Origin: Gammaproteobacteria bacterium
GTDB lineage: Bacteria > Pseudomonadota > Gammaproteobacteria > Enterobacterales > Kangiellaceae
Direction: 5' to 3'
DNA: 9,592 nt
NCBI GenBank assembly: GCA_013372875.1
Contig: JABXIW010000230.1
Coordinates: 1 to 9,592 of the forward strand
The position numbers and the translations under genes are program-made. A model generated the notes under the pieces. That model had not been told where the DNA came from. It searched no databases and saw only the letters and a list, made by a program, of their open reading frames with translations. Below, one piece after another: positions 1 to 5,516 of this stretch (the stretch's first letter is position 1; every line of letters starts with the position of its first letter).

Positions 1-255
1 AACAAGATCGGCGTGATCTGGCAAGATCCTGTCTACTCATTGCTGCAAAGCCCTAATGTGGCGACATTAAAAGGGGATTGGACGCATCCGGACGGCTCGG
101 TAACGGACTTTTTACGAGCTCATGGGCGTTACGGTGTGCCGTTTAACATCGTTTATGGCCCGGCGGCGCCACAAGGTATCCCGTTACCTGTGATTCTGAC
201 TGATGATGTTGTTTTAAGCGCCGTGAAACAAGCGAGTGGGGGAGCCATTCAATGA
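1..255 (+). CDS. DsbD/ScsB-type thiol:disulfide interchange protein, C-terminal end (5' truncated)
   Basis: Only the last 84 residues are in the window, and the frame is open from base 1. The fragment matches the end of the periplasmic thioredoxin-like domain that closes DsbD/ScsB proteins: a DWTHPDGSVTDFL stretch, then RYGVPFNIVYGP, where the VP pair is the usual cis-proline region, then a strand and helix reading PVILTDDVVLSAV. Proteins of this family carry electrons from cytoplasmic thioredoxin across the inner membrane to periplasmic partners. The transmembrane core and the CXXC of the terminal domain lie outside the window. The stop overlaps the start of the next gene (ATGA), so the two are translationally coupled. 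The neighbouring ScsD-like gene favours ScsB over housekeeping DsbD, but the choice is inferred from context. Confidence 0.82.
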   Translation, partial: NKIGVIWQDPVYSLLQSPNVATLKGDWTHPDGSVTDFLRAHGRYGVPFNIVYGPAAPQGIPLPVILTDDVVLSAVKQASGGAIQ

Positions 256-767
256 GTTCGACAAAGCAGCGTAGAACAGTCCGATATTGGCTCGTTCAAA
301 TCGTACAGGTGGTGCTCATGGTCACCGCTATTTCTATCGCGATGGATTGGTATCGCACCAAAGATATTCCGAAACAGGAGGCACCACCATTGAGCTCAGT
401 ATTGAGCGATGGTGAATACTTCGATGCAATCGCGCAAAGTCATGAACAACCTGTCGTTATTTATTTTTGGGCGACTTGGTGTCCCGCTTGTAAATTTGTA
501 AGCCCAAGCGTGAGCTGGCTGAGTGATGACTATGCCGTAGTTGGCGTTTCTGGCTCATCGGGGCCGAATGAGCGCGTGGCGCAGTTTATGCAGGCAAAAG
601 AATATCGTTTTGAAAACATAAACGATCCTTCAAGCGATATTATGCGTGAATGGAAAATTAGCGTGACTCCAACCATTTATATTTTAAGAAATGGTGAAGT
701 GACCTCTATTACGACAGGCATCACAACGCCGATAGGAATATTGGCGAGAATTTGGTTGGCTCGATAA
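252..767 (+). CDS. scsD: ScsD-like membrane-anchored thioredoxin-fold protein (protein disulfide oxidoreductase)
   Basis: A 171-residue protein with a short basic N-terminus, one membrane segment at about residues 12-32, and a periplasmic thioredoxin fold. The redox centre is FWATWCPACK with cysteines at 77 and 80. The cis-proline is in SVTPTIYI (Pro140), and a strand with RNGEV follows, as in TlpA/ScsD/DsbE proteins. Length and layout fit ScsD of the suppressor-of-copper-sensitivity (Scs) system, in which ScsB supplies electrons to periplasmic thiol proteins. The start ATG overlaps the previous stop and is preceded by GGAG at 241-244 with a 7-base gap. In the Salmonella scs operon ScsC lies between ScsB and ScsD; here nothing lies between. 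A TlpA- or CcmG-like role is the main alternative. The symbol is by similarity of architecture only. Confidence 0.75.
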   Translation: MSSTKQRRTVRYWLVQIVQVVLMVTAISIAMDWYRTKDIPKQEAPPLSSVLSDGEYFDAIAQSHEQPVVIYFWATWCPACKFVSPSVSWLSDDYAVVGVSGSSGPNERVAQFMQAKEYRFENINDPSSDIMREWKISVTPTIYILRNGEVTSITTGITTPIGILARIWLAR

Positions 768-774
768 CGAAATA

Positions 775-810
775 AAAATCCGATATTCAAAATACTGAAT
801 ATCGAATTTT
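775..810. terminator. Bidirectional rho-independent terminator between convergent genes
   Basis: A perfect 9-bp stem, CGATATTCA (781-789) and TGAATATCG (796-804), has a 6-base loop. Outside one mismatch, a run of A on the left (774-779) can pair with a run of T on the right (806-811), so each strand has a U-tract after the hairpin. It lies between the stop of the ScsD-like gene and the stop of the minus-strand gene, so it can end transcription from both sides. Confidence 0.85.
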
Positions 811-816
811 TTCTTT

Positions 817-1350
817 TTATTTTCTCGCTCCAACGGGAATCATAATGTGTGCGTATGGCGTGCCTTTCCACATCACGTATGGGCCACCATAACTTGGATC
901 GGTTGGTAGAGAGTCCAGCAACGCTTGGTCTGGGGTAATAATCATCAAGTGTGGTCCTTCCACAATCCATTGATTATCGTCCGTCATCCCTTCTGCAAAT
1001 GGGTCGGTGTTACTGGCACCGCCATCACCCGCTAACATGTAAGAAATTCCTAATGCTTTGGCTTGGAAAGGTTTTTTGTTCATCCAAGCGTCTGCCCATT
1101 CCATCCAAGGACCATCCATACACATTGGAGCAATGCCTTCCAATTGAGGAGGCGTTGGGAAGCAAGTGTATTGGCTAGAACCTTCTTGAAGAACGTTATT
1201 GTTCCAGTCCATCACCGTTACTTTATCACGAATGGTCGGTGGTGCTGCACTCAGTGCATCTTCTAAAAGTGCTTTTGAATCATCGGCTGCGATTGCGCCA
1301 AAAGCGCAGCTGACCGAAACAACAGCAGTTAAATAAGGAGTTAGTTTCAT
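817..1350 (-). CDS. Exported protein of unknown function with two cysteines in the mature part
   Basis: A 177-residue protein. The N-terminus is a signal peptide: MK, a hydrophobic core, and a likely cut after AIA near residue 21. The mature protein holds Cys63 and Cys77, two histidines (134 and 168), and many aromatic and Gly/Pro motifs such as PWMEWADAWM, ISYMLAGDGGASNTDPF, GPHLMII and VMWKGTPYAHIMIPV. The spaced conserved-looking motifs suggest a compact enzyme-like or metal-binding periplasmic domain, but I cannot name a function. It resembles uncharacterised exported proteobacterial proteins. The ATG is preceded on the minus strand by GAGG (1359-1362) at a suitable distance. It is transcribed alone, towards the scs-type operon. 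A promoter and a possible Fur site lie just upstream. The two cysteines could form a disulfide handled by the neighbouring redox proteins; this is inference. Confidence 0.85.
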   Translation of the reverse strand: MKLTPYLTAVVSVSCAFGAIAADDSKALLEDALSAAPPTIRDKVTVMDWNNNVLQEGSSQYTCFPTPPQLEGIAPMCMDGPWMEWADAWMNKKPFQAKALGISYMLAGDGGASNTDPFAEGMTDDNQWIVEGPHLMIITPDQALLDSLPTDPSYGGPYVMWKGTPYAHIMIPVGARK

Positions 1351-1395
1351 AAATTAAACCTCAAGTTAATACAGCATGAGAATTTGAGCACTTTA

Positions 1396-1401
1396 ATTAT
1401 A
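1396..1401 (-). promoter_or_regulatory. -10 box of the promoter for the exported-protein gene
   Basis: Read on the minus strand this is a perfect TATAAT, 45 bases before the ATG at 1350. No good -35 hexamer sits 16-18 bases upstream (the best is GATTCT-like), so the promoter may need an activator or be weak. The -35 zone lies inside the Fur-box-like sequence at 1412-1430. Confidence 0.5.
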
Positions 1402-1411
1402 GAGTGATATT

Positions 1412-1430
1412 AACAATAAGAATCATTATT
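1412..1430 (-). promoter_or_regulatory. Fur-box-like operator over the promoter of the exported-protein gene
   Basis: The 19 bases match the classical Fur consensus (GATAATGATAATCATTATC) at 14 of 19 positions by eye, with the right half AATCATTATT matching 9 of 10. It overlaps the -35 region expected from the TATAAT at 1396-1401, the right place for a repressor. The surroundings are AT-rich, which raises the chance of an accidental match. Confidence 0.42.
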
Positions 1431-1512
1431 TAAATGAAAAATAATAAGCGATAGGTTTGTTATGTTAATTTAAATATTGTTTTTATATACAGCGAATAGA
1501 ATGATGGAAATA

Positions 1513-1530
1513 AGATTAGCTGAATAATCT
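1513..1530. repeat. Inverted repeat AGATTA / TAATCT (hairpin 1)
   Basis: A 6-bp perfect stem with loop GCTGAA. A further AGATTA copy lies at 1536-1541 and could compete for the TAATCT arm. The hairpin shares its loop and stem pattern with the hairpin at 1624-1645. Confidence 0.55.
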
Positions 1531-1623
1531 AAGACAGATTATCAGGACATATTTTCTCTTTATGCACTTAAAAATCCCATCGGAATTACGGGCTAATACT
1601 TTTCAAAATTTCATCTATTTCTA

Positions 1624-1645
1624 CTGGTTAGCGCTGAATAACCAG
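1624..1645. repeat. Inverted repeat CTGGTTA / TAACCAG (hairpin 2)
   Basis: A 7-bp perfect stem with loop GCGCTGAA. Another exact CTGGTTA occurs at 1722-1728, just before the Shine-Dalgarno of the first methyltransferase, so TAACCAG could pair with either copy. Confidence 0.55.
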
Positions 1646-1730
1646 CCGGTTACGTTTCATAAAAAATTAGCCATTTAATAAGTGCTTAGGTGCGTATTGC
1701 GTGTTACATTCGAGCATCGTTCTGGTTATC

Positions 1731-1737
1731 AAGGAGG
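1731..1737 (+). promoter_or_regulatory. Strong Shine-Dalgarno AAGGAGG for the first methyltransferase
   Basis: A full AAGGAGG lies 5 bases before ATG 1743. It fixes the start there rather than at the in-frame GTG at 1701, which would add 14 residues not resembling the family and would place this ribosome site inside the coding sequence. Confidence 0.9.
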
Positions 1738-1742
1738 AAACG

Positions 1743-2375
1743 ATGAACGTAGCAAAAATGTATGATGATGTGTCGGAGCGCTATCAAAAGTTGGTGGATG
1801 ACAGCCATTACGTCGGCCCACGTTGGATTTCTGGGAAGTTAAAAACCTTTCCCATCGAGCAAGGCTTGGCTCTCGACCTAGCCTGTGCGACAGGCAGTAT
1901 CGGTCATGTCGTAAAAAATCACTATCCAGATCTCACCATCCATGGTTTAGACATCTCGTCCAAAATGGTTGATAAAGCGCGCCAAACTAACCTCTATCAA
2001 AGCGTCTCGGTTCATAACCTTGATGAGCCATTTTCCCCTTTGTTTGAGCAAACCTTCGACCTTATCACCGCACTTGGTTTTACTGAGTTTCTAGCAGAGC
2101 CTCAACAACTGCTGGAGTGCATTTCGCGTAAGCTAAAGGTGAATGGACGATGTTTTATCAGCTTTCAATACCACGATCCGGATGGACAAGATTTGCCTCG
2201 AAATACTTATAGTGGATCGGTCGTGCATACGGCATATACCGAAAGTGAAGTTGAACAACTCTGTCAGCAGGCGGGGTTGGAAGTGGTTTCCTTAGAAAAT
2301 GTGATTGGTTACGTATCTGGTGTTGGTTATGTGTGTCGATACTTGATGCTAGAGCTGAAAAAGTCACACCGCTGA
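1743..2375 (+). CDS. Class I SAM-dependent methyltransferase (first of a pair)
   Basis: A 210-residue protein with the Rossmann-like methyltransferase fold. Motif I is LDLACATGSIG (residues 44-54), which binds S-adenosylmethionine. HGLDISSKMVDKAR (67-80) follows, whose Asp70 is the expected ribose-binding acidic residue at the end of strand 2. FDLITALGFTEFL (105-117) is the strand 4 region, and LKVNGRCFISF (131-141) the post-motif strand. The C-terminal part ends in a helix and paired strands (EVEQLCQQAGLEVVSLENVIGY) typical of small-molecule methyltransferases. The substrate cannot be told from the sequence. It is the first gene of a four-gene operon, and the next gene starts 25 bases after its stop. 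It is not a duplicate of that next gene; the two differ in motif I and in their C-terminal halves. Confidence 0.85.
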   Translation: MNVAKMYDDVSERYQKLVDDSHYVGPRWISGKLKTFPIEQGLALDLACATGSIGHVVKNHYPDLTIHGLDISSKMVDKARQTNLYQSVSVHNLDEPFSPLFEQTFDLITALGFTEFLAEPQQLLECISRKLKVNGRCFISFQYHDPDGQDLPRNTYSGSVVHTAYTESEVEQLCQQAGLEVVSLENVIGYVSGVGYVCRYLMLELKKSHR

Positions 2376-2389
2376 AATAAGTAACAAAC

Positions 2390-2394
2390 AAGGA
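2390..2394 (+). promoter_or_regulatory. Shine-Dalgarno AAGGA supporting a TTG start
   Basis: AAGGA lies 6 bases before TTG 2401. No in-frame ATG or GTG occurs before the methyltransferase motif I, so the second methyltransferase must start at this TTG or very near it. Confidence 0.75.
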
Positions 2395-2400
2395 CTGTTT

Positions 2401-3156
2401 TTGAAAACACAAGATTTAACCGAGTTCGGGTCGGGCATTGAATACGATGCCCAATACGAGCAGCATTACCATCACGATATTGCTTTCATCACAAGGTTAA
2501 TCGAAGAAACCAATGCTCGAAGTGTATTGGATGTCTGTTGTGGTTCCGGCATTGTCACGATTCCAGTCTCTGAGCAACTCAACGAAGCCATTGGCATTGA
2601 TATTTCTGAAGGGATGCTCAAACACGCAAAGGACAAAGCCAAAAGTAGGAGTAACTTACGTTTTCTTCATCTCGACGCAACCCAGTTTTCGTTAGGTAAG
2701 AAGTTTGACCTAGCCATAATGACAGGGAATGCATTCCAAGCCTTTTTAAGTGACGACATGCTGGCAGGCGCACTGAGCTCAATATCTAAGCACCTAGAAA
2801 AAGGTGGGCGATTTGTCTTCGATACGCGGTTACCAACGCCAGAGAATCTAGAATTGGATCATGAGATGGCGCTGTGGCAAACCTATGTTTCTCCAACCTA
2901 TGGTGAAGTGAATTATTTCGGTATGAAGGCCGAGTATGACTTGCAAACGTCCATCATGTATTTGAACAAAGAGCGCCATTTTGAAAGTGGAACGATTGAG
3001 CATTCCAGCATTGATTTAAAATATCGTCCGCTGGAAGACATAGACGTTTTCCTTGAACAAGCGGGATTCAGAATCATAGAGAAGTACCAGTCTTGGTCAG
3101 CGCAAGCATTTGAGGCGAATGCCAACTCGCTTGTCTGTATGGCTGAGAAAATATAA
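2401..3156 (+). CDS. Class I SAM-dependent methyltransferase (second of the pair), TTG start
   Basis: A 251-residue protein. Motif I is VLDVCCGSGIVTIP (residues 42-55). GIDISEGMLKHAK (65-77) follows, with Asp67 as the ribose-binding acid. FLHLDATQF (88-96) is the adenine-side loop with Asp92, FDLAIMTGNAFQAF (102-115) is strand 4, and HLEKGGRFVFDTR (131-143) the next strand. After the core, residues 150-230 form a strand-rich region (GEVNYFGMKAEYDLQTSIMYLNKERHFE and onwards) that is probably an extra beta-sheet cap or substrate lid, as in glycine/sarcosine N-methyltransferase-like enzymes. The C-terminus has the usual VFLEQAGFRIIEKY helix-strand. The substrate is unknown. It starts with TTG, which suggests modest translation. 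It lies 25 bases after the first methyltransferase and 19 bases before an acetyltransferase gene. Confidence 0.85.
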   Translation: MKTQDLTEFGSGIEYDAQYEQHYHHDIAFITRLIEETNARSVLDVCCGSGIVTIPVSEQLNEAIGIDISEGMLKHAKDKAKSRSNLRFLHLDATQFSLGKKFDLAIMTGNAFQAFLSDDMLAGALSSISKHLEKGGRFVFDTRLPTPENLELDHEMALWQTYVSPTYGEVNYFGMKAEYDLQTSIMYLNKERHFESGTIEHSSIDLKYRPLEDIDVFLEQAGFRIIEKYQSWSAQAFEANANSLVCMAEKI

Positions 3157-3165
3157 ATCAATGTT

Positions 3166-3170
3166 GAGGG
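3166..3170 (+). promoter_or_regulatory. Shine-Dalgarno GAGGG choosing the start of the first GNAT gene
   Basis: GAGGG lies 5 bases before ATG 3176 and 3' of the other in-frame ATG at 3161, so 3176 is the better start. It lies in the short gap after the methyltransferase stop. Confidence 0.7.
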
Positions 3171-3175
3171 ATACA

Positions 3176-3601
3176 ATGCAAGGGTTTCGAATTACCACGT
3201 CGTTAGATGACATGGATTTAGACGTTATCTACCAGTTCATTTCAAACAGTTATTGGGGAAAGGGCATTCCAAGAGAACGCCTTGAGAAGTCATTGCGCCA
3301 TTCGTTCTGTTTCGCGGTTTTGGATGACAGAAATCAACTCGTCGCTTTTGCTCGGTTAATTACCGATCGCACCACGTTTGCGTACCTTGCCGATGTGTTT
3401 GTTGTGGAGGCACACCGTGGTAAAGGCATCAGTAAGTGGTTGATCTCAGAAATTCTTGTTCATCCAGAACTACAAGGCTTACGCCGTATGATGCTTGCAA
3501 CCCGTGATGCTCATGGATTGTACGAACAGTTTGGGTTCACTCCTATTGCTCCAGTAGAAAACTTCATGCAAATCTGGAAACCGAATGTTTATCAGAGCTA
3601 A
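3176..3601 (+). CDS. GNAT-family N-acetyltransferase (compact, 141 aa)
   Basis: A small GNAT enzyme that should transfer acetyl from acetyl-CoA to an amine. Strand 4 and the pyrophosphate loop read YLADVFVVEAHRGKGISKWLI (residues 70-90); HRGKGIS is the acetyl-CoA binding loop, with Ser where Gly/Ala is usual. The C-terminal signature ATRDAHGLYEQFGFTPI (108-124) contains the helix and tyrosine (Tyr116) that often acts as the general acid. The N-terminal part with ISNSYWGKGIPRERLEKSL (22-40) is characteristic of a widespread bacterial GNAT subgroup of unknown substrate. ATG 3161 in the same frame would add five residues. It sits between a methyltransferase and a second GNAT, and the stop is 3 bases before the next start. 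Confidence 0.87.
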   Translation: MQGFRITTSLDDMDLDVIYQFISNSYWGKGIPRERLEKSLRHSFCFAVLDDRNQLVAFARLITDRTTFAYLADVFVVEAHRGKGISKWLISEILVHPELQGLRRMMLATRDAHGLYEQFGFTPIAPVENFMQIWKPNVYQS

Positions 3602-3604
3602 ACC

Positions 3605-4165
3605 ATGATGAGAGTTGAATCTCAACAAGTGGCAATCAGACACCTCAAAACAACAGACGCTGCTCCTCTATTTGAAAACTATTTAGGCGATGAGCAAGCA
3701 TGCCGCTTCCTCAATCGCCAAGCCCACCAAAATGTTAATCAAACCCTTGAAGCCATCGAAAGATGGCGTGCTCAATATGATCAAAAGTCTCCCAATCTAT
3801 TAGTCTTCACCATTGAAGAACTTACTTCTCAAACTCCTATAGGCTGTCTGGTGCTGATACCTGAGCAAGACAGCAGTGAAATCCATTTTGGTATTTCTGC
3901 TCGCTATCGGGGAAAAGGCTATGCAACCCAAGCCTGCAAACTTGGCGTTGTCTACCTGCAAAGCTTGGGTATACCGCGCATTCGCACCGCCCCGCATATT
4001 GGCAACCACGCGAGTATCCGTGTGTTGGAGAAATGTGGCTTTATCAGCCAAGGCATTTTAAAAGCGCATGCAGTTTTTCCTGCTCTAGGACGTGAGGCGC
4101 AAGACTGTATGGATATGCGATTGGAGGATACAGAACTGCGCCATTTTGCACGTTGTTCAGAATAA
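3605..4165 (+). CDS. GNAT-family N-acetyltransferase, RimJ/RimL-like (186 aa)
   Basis: A GNAT enzyme of the RimJ/RimL type. The N-terminus VAIRHLKTTDAAPLFENYLGDEQACRFL (residues 9-36) is the usual opening of this group. EIHFGISARYRGKGYATQACKL (92-113) contains strand 4 and the acetyl-CoA loop R-G-K-G-Y-A. APHIGNHASIRVLEKCGFISQGIL (129-152) holds the NxxSxxVLEK-GF signature around strand 5 and helix 4. RimJ/RimL enzymes acetylate ribosomal protein N-termini, while many relatives act on amino acids, peptides or antibiotics, so the substrate is open. It follows the first GNAT after only 3 bases, has a poor Shine-Dalgarno sequence and is probably coupled to it. A second ATG directly follows the first. 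It is the last gene of the four-gene operon. Confidence 0.87.
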   Translation: MMRVESQQVAIRHLKTTDAAPLFENYLGDEQACRFLNRQAHQNVNQTLEAIERWRAQYDQKSPNLLVFTIEELTSQTPIGCLVLIPEQDSSEIHFGISARYRGKGYATQACKLGVVYLQSLGIPRIRTAPHIGNHASIRVLEKCGFISQGILKAHAVFPALGREAQDCMDMRLEDTELRHFARCSE

Positions 4166-4172
4166 AATAGGT

Positions 4173-4211
4173 GGCGGTTGAAACAAGCGGTTACAGAGCT
4201 TGTTAGTCGCC
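4173..4211. repeat. Imperfect hairpin after the acetyltransferase operon
   Basis: GGCG (4173-4176) pairs with CGCC (4208-4211), and AACAAGC (4182-4188) pairs with GCTTGTT (4198-4204), with an internal loop between the two stems and a 9-base terminal loop. No T-run follows on the plus strand, so it is not a standard rho-independent terminator. It may still mark the end of the operon transcript. Confidence 0.45.
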
Positions 4212-4253
4212 ATCGTAGACAACGTCTTTGCTGATTGATTCTTTAGTCTTTGA

Positions 4254-4273
4254 TTGTCAGAGGCGACTGACAA
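4254..4273. repeat. Hairpin TTGTCAG / CTGACAA, also complementary to the upstream hairpin
   Basis: A 7-bp perfect stem with a 6-base loop (AGGCGA). The segment GGCGACTGACAA (4262-4273) is also complementary at 11 of 12 positions to TTGTTAGTCGCC (4200-4211), so this hairpin and the one at 4173-4211 compete with a longer-range pairing. Confidence 0.5.
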
Positions 4274-4341
4274 AACCATACCAACTGTGACAACCAAACC
4301 GCTATTAAAGCAGGATATTATTCCTTCAACTTTGTGTTTTA

Positions 4342-4374
4342 GGAGTAGTCATTGGACTACCCAATAATTGTTGG
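4342..4374. promoter_or_regulatory. Palindromic leader just before the exporter operon (possible operator or RNA hairpin)
   Basis: Three overlapping symmetric elements lie within 33 bases: GTAGTC (4345-4350) with GACTAC (4355-4360) around a 4-base loop, extended by GG/CC with one bulged A; ATTGG-N5-CCAAT (4351-4365), which fits the T-N11-A form of LysR-type boxes; and the near-palindrome CCAATAATTGTTGG (4361-4374). The start codon of the adaptor gene follows 8 bases later. The block could be a regulator-binding site or a translation-control hairpin. No regulator gene is visible nearby. Confidence 0.4.
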
Positions 4375-4382
4375 AATAAATA

Positions 4383-5516
4383 ATGACGAAACGTTGGCTT
4401 GTCTCCGCTGTGAGCATTGCGTTGCTCGGCGGTGGTACGTATTTCTATCTCCAATCTGCCGCTCAACCAGAATTGCTGCCTACATTGATTGTGGAAAAAG
4501 GCACGATTGAAAAACAAGCGGTGGCTGTTGGTAAAATTGTCCCTGCACACTCCGTGTCTATCAAGTCACAAATCGACGGTATCGTCGGTGAAATTTACGC
4601 GAAAGTTGGTGAAAAGGTGAAGCAAGGCCAGCCGCTGATCAAAGTGCGTCCAAACCCAACTCCCCAAGCATTAACGGATGCATCGGCAGAACTCATGCGT
4701 AGCGAAGCCGATCTGGAATCCGCCAAACAAAAACTGTCTAACTTAGAAAGCTTGGTCAAGCAGGACATTATTCCAAGTAACTACGACGAATACGTAAGTG
4801 CGCGCTCGGCAGTCAAATCTGCGCAAGCGGACGTATTGCAAAAGCGCCAGAATCTCGAACTCATCCGCAGTGGTGAGGCGTCTATCGGTGATGCGCGTTT
4901 AACGTCGACGATCTACGCGCCAATTGATGGCACGGTACTCAACCAGAAAGTTGAGGTCGGAGAGCCGATCATCTCGACTCAATCAAGCCAAGCTGCGACT
5001 GAAATGATGTCATTGGCCGACATGAACAGTCTGATTTTTAAAGGTAGCGTCAGTGAGCATGATGCTGCGCAGTTGTCTCCGGGAATGCCCGTTATGTTGA
5101 CGGTTGCGCCTTATCCTGATGTGGCGATTTCTGGTGTGCTAACCAAAGTGGCGATTCAATCTGAGAACCTCAACTCACCAGAGGGCAATGCTTCGGCAAA
5201 AAGTTTTGATAACGGTTTTGAGGTTGAAGTGGGAGAACTCAAGATCCCACAAGATGTGTTGCTTCGTTCTGGTTTTTCATCGACGGCTCAAATCATTCTG
5301 AAGAAGTCTGAAAACGTGCTCACTCTACCGGAGCGCGCTCTGCAATTTGATGGTGACGCACCGAATGTTCTGATCCCCGACAGCTCAGAACAAGGGTTTC
5401 ATAAACAACCGGTGAAACTCGGTCTGTCAGATGGCATCAATGTCGAAGTGCTTGACGGTGTGGAGCTTGATGAAGAGGTCATCGACAACAGTATGATGGG
5501 AGCGGCGCATGGTTAA
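4383..5516 (+). CDS. MacA/HlyD-type periplasmic adaptor of a tripartite ABC exporter
   Basis: A 377-residue adaptor (membrane fusion) protein. It has one N-terminal membrane anchor (residues 5-23) and a periplasmic body. The first half of the lipoyl domain is at about 57-90 (SIKSQIDGIVGEIYAKVGEKVKQGQPL is its core). An alpha-helical hairpin at about 95-165, rich in Ala, Glu, Lys and Gln, should contact the outer-membrane factor. The second lipoyl half is around 175-198 (IYAPIDGTVLNQKVEVGEPI). Beta-barrel and membrane-proximal domains then run to the C-terminus (TLPERALQF near 314-322). Adaptors of this type bridge an inner-membrane ABC permease and a TolC-like channel. It is the first gene of the exporter operon. 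Its Shine-Dalgarno is weak (GGAA at 4373-4376), and upstream extension is blocked by a stop at 4363-4368. The stop overlaps the next start by 8 bases. Confidence 0.9.
   Translation: MTKRWLVSAVSIALLGGGTYFYLQSAAQPELLPTLIVEKGTIEKQAVAVGKIVPAHSVSIKSQIDGIVGEIYAKVGEKVKQGQPLIKVRPNPTPQALTDASAELMRSEADLESAKQKLSNLESLVKQDIIPSNYDEYVSARSAVKSAQADVLQKRQNLELIRSGEASIGDARLTSTIYAPIDGTVLNQKVEVGEPIISTQSSQAATEMMSLADMNSLIFKGSVSEHDAAQLSPGMPVMLTVAPYPDVAISGVLTKVAIQSENLNSPEGNASAKSFDNGFEVEVGELKIPQDVLLRSGFSSTAQIILKKSENVLTLPERALQFDGDAPNVLIPDSSEQGFHKQPVKLGLSDGINVEVLDGVELDEEVIDNSMMGAAHG

Larger units (their letters stand above)
1431..1742. other. AT-rich intergenic region with repeated hairpins, no gene
   Basis: No coding sequence with a plausible start and Shine-Dalgarno sequence was seen on either strand. 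The first part (about 1431-1500) is very AT-rich and may hold promoter material for the methyltransferase operon, but no convincing -35/-10 pair stands out. Two small related hairpins (1513-1530 and 1624-1645) and further copies of their arms (1536-1541, 1646-1653, 1722-1728) fill much of the rest. The region could be a long 5' leader of the methyltransferase operon. Confidence 0.5.

Noticed and set aside
677..970. Open frame of 97 codons on the minus strand across the convergent junction
   Set aside because: It crosses the bidirectional terminator and overlaps two real genes in other frames, with no protein-like features.
1701..1742. GTG start giving the first methyltransferase 14 extra residues
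   Set aside because: A perfect AAGGAGG lies 5 bases before ATG 1743, and the extra residues do not look like the N-terminus of the family.
2376..2400. TAACAAACAAGG between the two methyltransferases resembles the start of a Vibrio integron repeat (VCR/attC)
   Set aside because: The gap is only 25 bases, with no room for an attC structure, and no paired GTTRRRY/RYYYAAC cores were found here or around 4166-4382. The genes are also spaced like an operon rather than like cassettes.
4287..4321. GTGACA and TATTAT as a promoter for the exporter operon
   Set aside because: The spacing is 23 bases, too long for a normal sigma-70 promoter, and no better pair was found, so no promoter is called.
4352..4507. 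Short reading frame starting TTG after AGGAG (4341-4345), about 51 codons, Cys- and Arg-rich, overlapping the start of the adaptor gene
   Set aside because: It lies almost wholly inside the adaptor gene in another frame, uses a TTG start, and looks like the shadow of that gene. A leader peptide role cannot be supported.
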